64,000 nt of DNA. Source: Heliocidaris erythrogramma. Lineage: Eukaryota > Echinodermata > Echinoidea > Camarodonta > Echinometridae. Location: the NCBI GenBank assembly GCA_025617745.1, contig CM046857.1, forward strand, positions 25,079,761-25,143,760, in the 5' to 3' direction. How positions within the stretch are numbered: the first letter of the stretch is position 1; each line of letters opens with the position of its first letter. The notes under the pieces are model-generated. The model had not been told where the DNA came from and made no database searches. It saw only the letters and a program-made list of their open reading frames with translations. This document shows, piece by piece, positions 44,536 through 55,516 of the stretch. The translations under genes were made by a program, and so were the position numbers.

Positions 44536-45767
44536 GGGGGGGGGGGGGTGTGGCCGGCGTGCTGAAATTACCATAATATTTTGGGCACCAATCAACTCAT
44601 AATCATGATAATTATTGTTCAGGTGGCCAATTGTAGTACTTTTTTTATCATATCATGTAAAACTATCAAAATCATATTTTGAAGACAAAATTATACTTTT
44701 ACGAGAGAAAAACTTCACTTCGCAGGCTGATAATTCGAGCAAGCAACGTCAGCCCCATAGTGAAATTATGCAGGTACGCCTATAGTCACACACAAAGAGA
44801 GGATGTAGGTCACTTTCCGTGTTGACTTCTTGAGAATACCGTGTTCACACTGTTTTCCCACTAGATGTTTGAGAATATGGCCATGAAGAGTATCACAGAG
44901 TGCTATATGTACATGTATCATAGTGTTCACACGGTGGATTGGGAATATAATGTTGACTATTAATATGAAAATGTGTCCACTCTGTTTCCGGGACAGTGTG
45001 TTAGCAGGGGCGAATCCAGGGCTGTAAGAAAGTGGGAGATTCTTTTTTTTTACCCATCCATGAAGGTTATTTTTTTTCTTCCTGGTATTTCTGTGCTCTC
45101 CCCGCCTAATCCCCCGGGCAGCCGGCCGGGATCACTAATTTCATTGGGAAATGGGAGGAGGATGAGGACGTGATTTTTTCCCCTATTTAAAAAAATCGTA
45201 TCACTTCATCCTACTTTATTTCAAGGAGGGGCCGTTTCACCCCCCGGTGAAGCTTTGTTGGTGAATTAATTATTTTATGTTTTTAATGTGAACACACTTT
45301 GTATCCAGGCTATTTTCTCATTATGGAACGTGATGAGCTTTTGGTAAGGATTACATGATGGGAAGTTCCTAAAATATGAAAAGAAATGTGCAATAGAAAT
45401 ACGTCGGTGTGGAACCGCGAACGGTCAGATATTGCCTAATTAATCAACATTATCCATAAAAATATTCCTTCCTGAGATCATTAAAAGTAACGTCCATCAT
45501 TATCGTGCCATGAAATGTGTGAGGGCTTTAAATTTATTCAATTAAGATAATAAAGGGGTACATTTCGAAATATTCACTATCATCTTCCAAGATTTGGAAT
45601 TAAGATCGGTGTTTGTCCAACAGTGTTGCTATTTGTCACATCATCATCCATGGACAATGTAATGGTGCTATAATTCCCAGCACCTGAGCAAAATTTTATA
45701 AATAATAAACTAATTCATGTAATTAATAAGTTTGTTTATTTGTTGTGAATATGTATATAGCATTATA

Positions 45768-45890
45768 CAGTGGCGGATCCAGGAATTTGAAATAAGGGGG
45801 GGGGGGGGGGGAGAGGCGCCAGCGGCGAGGGAGGGGAGGGTGTGGGATTAATGGGGGCGCCCTTGCCACCCCTGCCTGGATCCGCCACTG
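45768..45890. mobile_element. CAGTGGCGGATCCAGG foldback
   Basis: Ends CAGTGGCGGATCCAGG / CCTGGATCCGCCACTG are perfect inverts around G-rich and C-rich sequence. No clear target-site duplication. Related to 17318-17448. Confidence 0.8.
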
Positions 45891-45899
45891 TGTGCAGTA

Positions 45900-47440
45900 A
45901 CCAATGTTATTTTAACTATGCGAACTTTAGTTGAATTTTATACATGCTGTGTTATAGAATGTATATGTCTCGCATTTTGTACTAAGTTTATTTTGTCTCT
46001 GAGTCTGAACATGATTACATTATTTTGCTTTGGAACAATACTTTTCTCATGTCCATTAATTAATCTTATCTGACATATGCATTATGCATGTATGAGCTCC
46101 TTTATAAACAAATGTATATAAAAATCTTATTTGTCTGTTTGGTCAAATTTCCCTCTATACTGACATGCATTTGTTGTGAAAGTTACATGTACGCTGCATT
46201 TTGTGATAAGACTATTGTGATTCTCGAAATCAATTTGTGTCATTTTAATATAATTGATATTGTAGGCACTTGCGTGTTTCTTCCTTACATTTGCTTGGTA
46301 TCTCTAGCATTTGAAGTCATAGTAAGGTGACCAGTCCTGTATATATACCTGTAAAATCTGGTCTACCTTATTCTTCTCATTTTTGTCGCTGTAAACTGAA
46401 ATTCTTGACAATGAATAAACAAATGTTAGTCTCATTATATCTCATGAGCAAACAACTTAAAAAAACAACAAACAATCAAAACAAACACAAAAACAAAAAT
46501 AAAACAAAACACTAAATGCAAAACAGCGTTACTTCAATTAGATTGTTATAGTCCGTTGATATTACCTATCACATTGTTAATAAGATGTTTAAATGGCATT
46601 TCTGGCATTTAATATTTTAAAGTAATTCCATCATTTATTCACTCTAACTTATCGTCTCAGTGCAACTGTAAATAATCATATAGGCTAAGCTTTGTTGATG
46701 CGTAATACATTTACTAGTATCATTGTTGTATATAATGTAAATTATGTTCTTTGCAATATTGTAGTTGTTTTTGAAGAGACATTAAAGGCCAGTTAAAAAA
46801 ACTTAAACTCAAAGCAAAGAATATTGTCCTACACCAATTTAAGCCACGGAAAGACACATTTTTACCAATCCATGACCTACAGGCGAAAACAGCAAATCAA
46901 GCTAACATTAGTAAAATTTATTCAAATGTTAACTTGAGTTCTGATACGTTGGAACGAAACTTGATAAGTGAATTCTTATTTGATACTATATTATCATTGA
47001 ATACAGGGATATTCAAAGTTATATCATAAATGAATTATACTGATTGGCACTTGACTGAGTGCAACTTTCATTTTAACAGATAAAGTGAAAAACTAATTTC
47101 TAAAAATAAGTTTTTCTGAAGTTGTAAGATAATGAATACACCACAGTGCATATTCTGTGCACTGTGCAGTATCATGATTGTACTTAATGTAAAATAGTGC
47201 ATGTTCATAATTATTGTGTAGAAATATGCTTCAACATGCGTAGTTTTATTGGTCATTACTGGATATTTTATAAAGTGAATATTATGTTTCTTAATTTGTT
47301 TGTAGATTGATGAGATGGTGCTCACGACATTATGCAAATGTTCCAGTAAGGCATGTGATTATGCTGTGTAATCATGTACTTAATCATGTACTTAACCATA
47401 AATGACGTCGTATAGATATATAGATATATTGTGTGATTTG
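45900..47440. other. Non-coding flank conserved with unit B
   Basis: No exon. Parts at 46600-46790 and 47220-47440 match 62790-62960 and 63140-63410 in unit B. Confidence 0.6.
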
Positions 47441-47445
47441 TTTTG

Positions 47446-50280
47446 TTCAATTCAATTCAATTCAGTATTTATTTCCAATTCATAAAAATGAACAAAGTCA
47501 TATACAGACAAATAAAAAGGAGAATTAAAACATGTCAATAAAAACATGAACAAAGCAATCAAAAGTAATAGAAAAAGTAGAGTTGTTACATGGTTGAACA
47601 TAAATGAATGGAAAAGGGGCATGCACTAAAAAGCCAAGAAAAGGCTTGTATGAACGCACATGCCCAACGTGGATTGATGATTAAAATAATATTGCTACCA
47701 TGGATGCGGTAATTAAGTACAGTACCAAGTAATAATAATTTAAACAAAAACTAAAAACTAAAATACAATTAACCGAGAAAGTAAAACAGGACAAAATATA
47801 TAAACACACAACATACATATAGTCTTCCTAACATAAATTAATAATTGCTAAGTAATTTCTTTTTGTATTGTCTTTTAAAAGTATTATTAAACTGTGTATT
47901 AATTCTGCTAAATTCCAAACTATTCCATAAAGTGGGGCCTGTATGTCGTATGGAATATTTAGATCTATCATTTGAGAAGGCCCACCTGTGAAATTGATTA
48001 CATGATCTGGTAAAATAATTGTGAATATTAGAGTTAATTGAGAACATGTTCATTAAATATGGCGATAGATTATTTGTGTGGTAGCGTTGCATTATTGAAG
48101 CAATTTGAATCCTAGTAATATCTGGAAGTTTAAGTGTTCGTAATGATTTAAATAACAAGGATGTTGGTGCATTATAGTCCGTTTTCATACATATACGTAT
48201 TGCTTTCTTTTGTAAAATAATTAATTTTTGTAAATGGGAAGAATATGTGTTACCCCATATTGAATTACAGTATGATAAATGGGACAAAATATAAGAATTG
48301 TAAAGAGTGAATAATATATAACTAGGTAATTCATATTTCAAGCGGTTTAGAATTCCAATAAAACGTGATATTTTAACAGAGACTGAAGTAATGTGATCAT
48401 TCCAACATAAGTTATTGTTAAAAATTACTCCTAAAAACTTTACTGAATCATAAAATTTCAATTGGGTTACGTCAACCTTAAGAGATAGGTCAGTCTGATT
48501 ATATTGCACACCTTTCTTTTTATAAAAATGGACACACTGAGTTTTACTCGTATTCAAAGAAAGTTTATTGCACTTAAACCAGGCAGAAATTTTGGCAAGA
48601 TTTCTATTTAAAATTTCAAGTAAAATATTAATATTATCATGAGAGGCAAGTACTGACGTATCATCGGCATAAAGAATAAAATGAGGTTCACGGCAAGAGT
48701 TAACAATATCATTAATATAGATTAAAAATAATAAGGGCCCGAGAATTGAGCCTTGAGGCACACCTGAATTTAATTTCAAGAAAGACGAATGGGCATTGTT
48801 GTAGACAGTAAATTGTTCTCTGTGTAATAAATATGATTTGAACCAATTAAAAGACACCCCTCTTATACCGTAATATTGCAACTTGTTCAGTAATATATCA
48901 TGAGAAAGCGAATCAAAAGCTTTGGAGAGATCCATGAAGACTCCTATAACTTCTTTGCCGGCACTGAGTTCACTAATTATTCTATCATGAATTTCAATAA
49001 CTGCCATTTCTGTAGAGTAATTTTGACGGAAGCCATATTGACTGTCATATAATAAATTGTTGTGTTGTAAAAAACAGTAGAGTCTATTAAAAACTAATTT
49101 CTCCAATATTTTGGAGAAACATGGTAAAATTGATATTGGGCGGTAGTTGGTAAATTGATTCGGATTGTCCTTTTTAAAAACGGGAACAACTTTGGCTATT
49201 TTTAGTTTAGAGGGTACGAATCCAGTTGTGAGAGATGTGTTGAAAATATATAAAAGTGGATCTATAATAAAGGGCAAGACATATTTCACAACAGATGGAT
49301 GAATGTTATCAAATCCACTACTTTTACTAGCTTTAAGTGATTTACCAATGTCTAATATTTCTTTCTTTGTAACTGGTTTAAAGAACAAAGTATGTGAGAG
49401 TGGTTCATTCATATAAGAATGAAACGAATTACAATTGTCTTTATTTAAATCATTACATGTACTTGATCCAACGTTGACAAAATATTGGTTAAAGTTTTCT
49501 GCAATTTCAAAATGATCACTAATATAACAGCCATTATTTAAAAAAGTGGTTTCTTTATCAAGATTATTTTTCTGTTTTCCTAAAATATTGTTTATAAGTT
49601 TCCATGTTTTGTTTGAATTTGTTTTCATAGATTCAAACTTGATAAAATAATATTTTTTCTTCTCTCGTCGGAGAGTTGAAGTAACTTCATTACGTATCTT
49701 TTTATATCTATCATGATGAGCTTTAGTCGGGGAGTTTAAATATACCTTATAATATTTATTTTTCTTTCTTATAAGTTTCAAAATATCAAGGTTAATCCAT
49801 GGTTTTCTATTCCGTTGACGTTTACCGATATGTTTTGTCCTGATAGGTAAGTGTTTATTATACAGGTTAACGAATGTATCATAAAATATGTCGTACGCCC
49901 TCTCCGGGTGGCTCTGGAGACACACCTCTGACCAGTCCACGATTGAAAGATCACCACATAGAGAATTAAGACCATCAGGAGATATTTTCCTGTATGTATG
50001 TGCTTTTTGTTTATCATTTATTAAAAAATCTGAAAAATGGGACAAATGGAAGATTGGAAAATGGTCAGAAATATCTGTTAGAAAGGCACCAGACAGAGGG
50101 GAACGACTAAAATCATTCGTAAATATGTTATCGATTATAGTAGATGATCTATTATTGACACGTGTTGGTCTGTCTATAATGGGATAAAACCCGGATGAGA
50201 TTACTTGGTTGACAAAATGAAGAATTTGTGTGCTTTCAGATTTTTTCGACAAATCAATATTGAAGTCGCCCATGAATCTA
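47446..50280 (-). mobile_element. CR1/jockey-like LINE, 5'-truncated
   Basis: On the minus strand the element runs from inside the endonuclease domain (about 50280) to a 3' end made of TTGAA-type pentamer repeats (plus strand TTCAATTCAATTCAATTCAG from 47446). No poly-A tail or clear target-site duplication, as is common in this superfamily with short-repeat 3' ends. Unit B lacks the insertion. Confidence 0.88.
47838..50273 (-). CDS. LINE endonuclease (C-terminal part) and reverse transcriptase
   Basis: An uninterrupted 811-codon frame. It begins in the apurinic-like endonuclease (GDFNIDL; SDHFPIFHL, the conserved Asp-His pair). It continues with reverse transcriptase motifs: NYRPISILPCFSKILEKLVF, QYGFRQNYSTEMA, GVFMDLSKAFDSLSHDIL (first catalytic Asp), SGVPQGSILGPLLFLIYIND and LYADDTSVLAS (YADD). 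It ends with the C-terminal domain (CNSIWGNTYSSHL; TGPTLWNSL). Lack of stops over 2.4 kb indicates recent insertion. The missing start of the endonuclease should make it unable to move by itself. Confidence 0.94.
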   Translation of the reverse strand: MGDFNIDLSKKSESTQILHFVNQVISSGFYPIIDRPTRVNNRSSTIIDNIFTNDFSRSPLSGAFLTDISDHFPIFHLSHFSDFLINDKQKAHTYRKISPDGLNSLCGDLSIVDWSEVCLQSHPERAYDIFYDTFVNLYNKHLPIRTKHIGKRQRNRKPWINLDILKLIRKKNKYYKVYLNSPTKAHHDRYKKIRNEVTSTLRREKKKYYFIKFESMKTNSNKTWKLINNILGKQKNNLDKETTFLNNGCYISDHFEIAENFNQYFVNVGSSTCNDLNKDNCNSFHSYMNEPLSHTLFFKPVTKKEILDIGKSLKASKSSGFDNIHPSVVKYVLPFIIDPLLYIFNTSLTTGFVPSKLKIAKVVPVFKKDNPNQFTNYRPISILPCFSKILEKLVFNRLYCFLQHNNLLYDSQYGFRQNYSTEMAVIEIHDRIISELSAGKEVIGVFMDLSKAFDSLSHDILLNKLQYYGIRGVSFNWFKSYLLHREQFTVYNNAHSSFLKLNSGVPQGSILGPLLFLIYINDIVNSCREPHFILYADDTSVLASHDNINILLEILNRNLAKISAWFKCNKLSLNTSKTQCVHFYKKKGVQYNQTDLSLKVDVTQLKFYDSVKFLGVIFNNNLCWNDHITSVSVKISRFIGILNRLKYELPSYILFTLYNSYILSHLSYCNSIWGNTYSSHLQKLIILQKKAIRICMKTDYNAPTSLLFKSLRTLKLPDITRIQIASIMQRYHTNNLSPYLMNMFSINSNIHNYFTRSCNQFHRWAFSNDRSKYSIRHTGPTLWNSLEFSRINTQFNNTFKRQYKKKLLSNY

Positions 50281-50945
50281 TGGCTGCAGCTTCTGCTACA
50301 GCTTTCGTCTTAGCCGACATTTTGGTTACAAATTTATGATTGAAGAAACTGGCACAAGAAACACTCACTGTGTATACATATTGTTAACGCAGGATTGAAC
50401 GTACAGGTCGATGTTTCACTATAATAATATATATCAAGAGTATATTTAAGATAGCAGATATATGATTGAAGACTTTTGAAGTGTTATACTGTATAATTGA
50501 GGTGACCGATATAGTTTCCCCTCAATAAAGTTCTCATGATCGCATATTACTGGTACATTCCAAGAAGAATTGTTTTTACTTGATTAACGCATGATCAAAC
50601 TTTAGTGAATGTCGAGAAAAGCTCAATACATATATGGTCAGTTACCTGGTTTCACATGTAGTATATATTACACTGTTACGTTGCAAAGTAGAGTTCTTCG
50701 GTGCAATTAATACACATGGGACTATCCAATATACAACAACAGTAACATCCTTATGACCACAGGCACACAATTTCCTTCACAATATCCTTGTATCATCATT
50801 TAATCCAGCTTGCTGTCTTCTTTCGTTATAACTATTCAAAATCGATGAAAATCATGAAATTCCGGTCCATATTCCTCCTGCTGAAATATGCTGTCTTGTT
50901 GACGTTGCTGTTGACGAAATATCGATAGTGCGTTAACGGCAGCTA
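50281..50945. other. Unassigned sequence absent from unit B
   Basis: Colinearity with unit B breaks at about 47441 and resumes at about 50946 (GCTTAAAT..CTATGTATACA). This 660-bp stretch beyond the LINE is therefore also extra in unit A or lost from unit B. No reading frame or repeat identified. Confidence 0.5.
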
Positions 50946-52007
50946 CAGCTTAAATGTTCCTTTGTCTATGTATACAGCATGTATACAGCATGAAGTTTTA
51001 AAAAGTACAAGACACCCCCTCCCCCAAACCCCCCCCCCCTCCCCCACAACAACAAAAAATAAAAAATAAAAAACACTATATGACAATGATCAACAGGCCT
51101 AAAAAAAAAAGAAAGATTTTGCTTAGCGATCTTTGCTTCCATATTGTGGTCGTCCGGCAATACTGCTTGAATCCTCCTATACATTTTGACAACCTTCATT
51201 AAGAAAGTAGCATATATTGTAGGGTAATACGTACTTTCAAGGGCAGATCCAGCTCTAGGAAGTCAGGAAAGATTTTCCCCTCTGCCCCCCCCCCCCCCCC
51301 GAGTTTTGAGGTGAGATTCCTTTTCTGCATTAATTTGTAGATAATTTCATGAAATGATCCTATAAAGATCGCAAATGTGAGTCATAAAAACGGTATTCCC
51401 TAAAACAAACAAACTATACCAACAGCTTCCCCCTCCCGGCATTCATCCTATTCCAGTTGACCCCCCCCCCCCCCCCATTCTCTGTATGTACGTATTTTCG
51501 ACCCTTGATCTATAGCGATGAACAATGACAACCACATAGACGATGAAGTACGGATTCCAACTGATATGGTCACTTTTTGTAACTTAACTCTATGTCCCTG
51601 ACGCACGGTTAATTGTCATAGTCCCCTAAAACATTGTACGAGGGGCCCATTACACCTGTTCGTGTCCACTCGATAGACCAAGGAGTTATCACAGAACTTG
51701 TATAGACTTGTTTTGACTTGAAATAAAACACGAATGAAAATATCCCTTTATGTTTTGTTTTTTTAATAAATTTTTGTGAATAAAATAGTGAGCACAATTG
51801 AGACGAATTTGTTTCCCCGTCCGCGAGATTTTTTTTTCTTTCTCGCAGCCCTCCAAGAGTCGCTCAGGGGGGGGGGGGGGGGGGGGGGGGTCAGAATTTA
51901 TGGCGTCCAGCAGTTTTTCCTCCGTAATTCTTTGACCAAAAAAAAAAAAAAAAACCTTGTCAGTTCAAAAAAATTTAAAAAAAGTTAAAAAATTATAATC
52001 GGGGTAA

Positions 52008-52246
52008 ACTCGCTAGTCATAAGGACCGCAGCATAATGACCGCTGTTCATAAGGACCGCTATCCATATAACGCGTGATGAATGAATAGCGGTCCTTAATA
52101 AATAGCGGCCCTTATAAATAGCGAGCAAACCGTATACAAATTACCTCGCTATTCACAAGGACCACTGTTTATAAGGACCGCTATCCATAACGCGTGACTA
52201 AATGTATAGCGGTCCTTTATAAATAGCGGTCCTTAAAAATAGCGAG
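52008..52246. repeat. Two tandem cruciform units (ATAAGGACCGC repeats)
   Basis: Unit 1 (52008-52125) and unit 2 (52144-52246) each begin CTCGCTA-TTCA-AAGGACC and end inverted with GGTCCTT..AATAGCGAG. Each also contains an inner inverted pair (AAGGACCGCTATCCATA and TATAGCGGTCCTT). It lies near the junction between duplication units A and B. Confidence 0.8.
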
Positions 52247-53114
52247 CAGACCCCAAATAATCTTGTAATTTGCACCAAACGTATGCATTTTTGCAGATAG
52301 CAGTTCTGACAAATAGATTTTTTTTTAAATGTATGTCTTATATGTTTCTGTATAATTATAGCAATGGCAATTTTAATTGTCTGTGATACGCATGTGCCTG
52401 TTAATTTTGATAATGATAATTAAGTCACTTTAAATACCGTCATTATAATTGTATACAATCCTATATCAATTCTTGTAAAAGCAAGAATTGCTATTTCATG
52501 TTTTTATTTTAGGACTGGTGAATGCATCCATATCCTGTCATTTTAATTGATATAGCTTTTCCCTAATTAGGCAAGCAATGTAAATTTAGATACATTAATA
52601 CTTGTAGATAGATCTATTACAAAAATGAAAAGAATTTGCTTTTCAGATACTCTTAGAGGTCACTTTACAATTATAAAAAGAATGTTTGTTTCTTCATGAC
52701 ATGAACCTCATCGGGATGATGTCTTTGGTCTGGTTTTAAAACAGAATTTGTTACCTCAGATTATAGTATTTTAGATTTTAGTAAGGTTTTAGTATTAAAG
52801 CCAATGCGTTCATTATATATGAGTTTTTAAGAGACGTGTAAAAATTATGTGTAAATATTATTGCATGTGTCTTTGACTGAAATGCTACCATCCAAAAGAT
52901 ATAACTATGATTGAGCAAATCGGGTTTATTTGCTACGAAACTTGCTGCGTTGTGTGTGTATATAACATTGACTGCAGAACCGGGGGGGGGGGGGGGGGGT
53001 TGAGTAGACACAAGGTTCGAAATTGTCATTAGGCAAGTGAAATGAAATCAGCCCCCACCCTCACTTTCACAAACGCTCCGCAGCCCCTGTATACACACAC
53101 ACACCCCCCCCCCC

Positions 53115-53159
<45 letters not shown>

Positions 53160-53276
53160 TCCACAAAAAAAGTTCCCGCCCCCCCCCCCCCCCAGCATTT
53201 TTTTTCATATAGGCCTATCTCAAAAAAATAATTTGCAGATTTAGATGTCGCAAACGGTAATGGATGCGCAATTTCC

Positions 53277-54128
53277 TTACGCCCAATGTGAATGGTAAAT
53301 GGTTGACATAGTGTTACACCTTAAGTTTTATATGGCATATTTGGTACATTTTGTAGACGAGTAGGCCCTAAGCATCTTCATTGAAGATGACCCGACGCAC
53401 AAATCTGTTATGTAAATCAGTACTACTGCTGCATTGTTCCTTAGTGACAGCATTCTTCTGAAACAATAAGCCTTTCAATATGAATTTGTTGGTAGGCGCG
53501 GCGGAACGTCGGGCTCGGACAATGGAGGTGGGGCGGGGGGGGGGGGGGACCTTTTGTCCGCCAAGCGAAAGGTGTTTTCACGAATATCAATACGACCCAT
53601 CTTTTAACGCATCATCATCAAATACGATCGAAATGTATGGTGAAACACCAACCAGAAAGTCAGCGAACACAATTATTTCCTCATAGGCTCATGACTCTTA
53701 AAACTGAGAAATAAAAGAAAATCATGAGAAATAAGTGCTAGCAATGGCACCATTCAAACTTTTGTCTTTTCATACAATATCCGACTTCCTGAAAATATAA
53801 AGGGTGTTTTTCGGCGTTTCTTCTTTACAGGGGCTGCAACTTAAGCTTAGACTAATCACACACTAGGTCAAAGCTACAGTGGTGGTAAGGTTTCTTGCGC
53901 TAGTAATAAAATCCCCATAAAATCCAACTGGGACCAAGAACTGTTGCTCTCTCATCATCTTGATTATGGGACTGATCTGAACCAGTAATTATCCCTCTTT
54001 ATGCACACATGAAAAAGGTGTTCAAATATGTATCAATATCATTGATTTAATGATTTTTTTTGTGTGTTTCCTTCATCAATTGCATCATCTCGAGTGAGGA
54101 ATCGCGGAAAATTACTAGGCGATGGGGA
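53277..54128. repeat. 852-bp tandem duplication, copy 1
   Basis: Head-to-tail duplication: TTACGCCCAATGTGAATGG starts both copies, and CTAGGCGATGGGGATT ends both. Copy 1 holds about 40 bp (GTAGACGAGTAGGCCC..) missing from copy 2 and lacks a short TCTAATTACAG stretch present there. Otherwise the two are nearly identical. Non-coding. Confidence 0.92.
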
Positions 54129-54982
54129 TTACGCCCAATGTGAATGGTAAATGGTTGACATAGTGTTACACCTTAAGTTTTATATGGCATATGACCCGAC
54201 ACATAAATCTGTTATGTAAATCAGTACTACTGCTGCATTGTTCCTTAGTGGCAGCATTTTTCTGAAACAATAAGCCTTTCAATATGAATTTGTTGGTAGG
54301 CGCGGCGGAACGTCGGGCTCGGACAATGGAGGTGGGGCGGGGGGGGGGGGGTGGGGACCTTTTGTCCGCCAAGCGAAAGGTGTTTCACGAATATCAATAC
54401 GACCCATCTTTTAACGCATCATAGCCAATACGATCGAAATGTATGATGAAACACCAATCAGAAAGTCAGCGAACACAATTATTTCCTCATAGGCTCATGA
54501 CTGTTAAAACTGAGAAATAAAAGAAAATCATGAGAAATAAGTGCTAGCAATGGCACTATTCAAACTTTTGTCTTTTCGTACAATATCCAACTTCCTGAAA
54601 ATATAAAGGGTGTTCAAGTTTCGGCGTTTCTTCTTTACAGGGGCTGCAACTTAAGCTTAGACTAATCACACACTAGGTCAAAGCTACAGTGGTGGTAAGG
54701 TTTCTTGCGCCAGTAATAAAATCCCCATAAAATCCAACTGGGACCAAGAACTGCTGCTCTCTCATCATCTTGATCATGGGACTGATCTGAACCAGTAATT
54801 ATCCCTCTTTATGCACACATGAAAAAGGTGTTCAAATATGTATCAATATCATTGATTTTATATGATTTTTGTGTTTCCTTCATCAATTACATCATCTCGA
54901 ATGAGGAATCGCGGAAAATTACTGGATCTAATTACAGTGAGTCGTTTTTTTCTAATGACGTTATGTCTAGGCGATGGGGATT
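54129..54982. repeat. 852-bp tandem duplication, copy 2
   Basis: Second copy, ending about 500 bp upstream of the copy B start codon, so the duplication sits in the presumed promoter region. I saw no equivalent upstream of copy A. Confidence 0.92.
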
Positions 54983-55489
54983 CCCCTGCGCATTTATTGT
55001 CAACAGTGCAGTGCGAATATTATAATTATTCGGTTGTCACTTTCACGGTATACAGCAGGCCTAGGAGAGCATGGGTCTCATGCATGCAGAAGTTACAGTG
55101 TGCAAATATACTTACATTAAATAAAGCATACATACAAGGAAGGAAATAATTTGTGGTTTATATAAATGTGATGTCTTGAATTATCACCTTTCTGTGCGAT
55201 GTTTTACAACTACATCCTATGCTTGTTTCCAGACTAAGCACATGGATTATTGGACATATTTTTGAACTCTAGTTCAAGACAATAATTCGTTTTTAAAAAC
55301 CTTGATGCGACATGTTCGTGAAGTACGATTGCACGCCTTCATTATTGGGATATTTCGAAACTTAATGTGGGAACTACCGAATATGGATGTGTGAATAAAA
55401 AATAGTTTAGATTACGCATTTCGAACTCGGCATCTTTGGCTACTTGGACGTATACTTACAGGCTAAAGCGTTTATGAGCTTTTTCTGCC

Positions 55490-55516
55490 ATGGGTTGCTT
55501 CCTATCAAGAGCAAAG
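55490..55516 (+). CDS. Copy B exon 1 (acylation signal only)
   Basis: Nine codons, MGCFLSRAK, then donor GTAATC. The flanking text CTACTTGGACGTA (55440) and TTTTTCTGCCATGGG matches copy A upstream of its ATG, supporting homology of this tiny exon. Confidence 0.8.

Larger units (their letters stand above)
29100..51900. repeat. Segmental duplication unit A
   Basis: Segments along this stretch have colinear diverged relatives in unit B: 29140-29700 with 52540-52930; the four exons with the copy B exons; 45310-45510 with 60910-61110; 46600-46790 with 62790-62960; 47220-47440 with 63140-63410; 50950-51600 with 63420-63800. Unit A is larger because of inserted elements. The boundaries are approximate. 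Confidence 0.8.

Noticed and set aside
52008..52246. CRISPR-like array
   Set aside because: Repeats are long inverted units, only two in number, with no regular spacers, in a eukaryotic genome.
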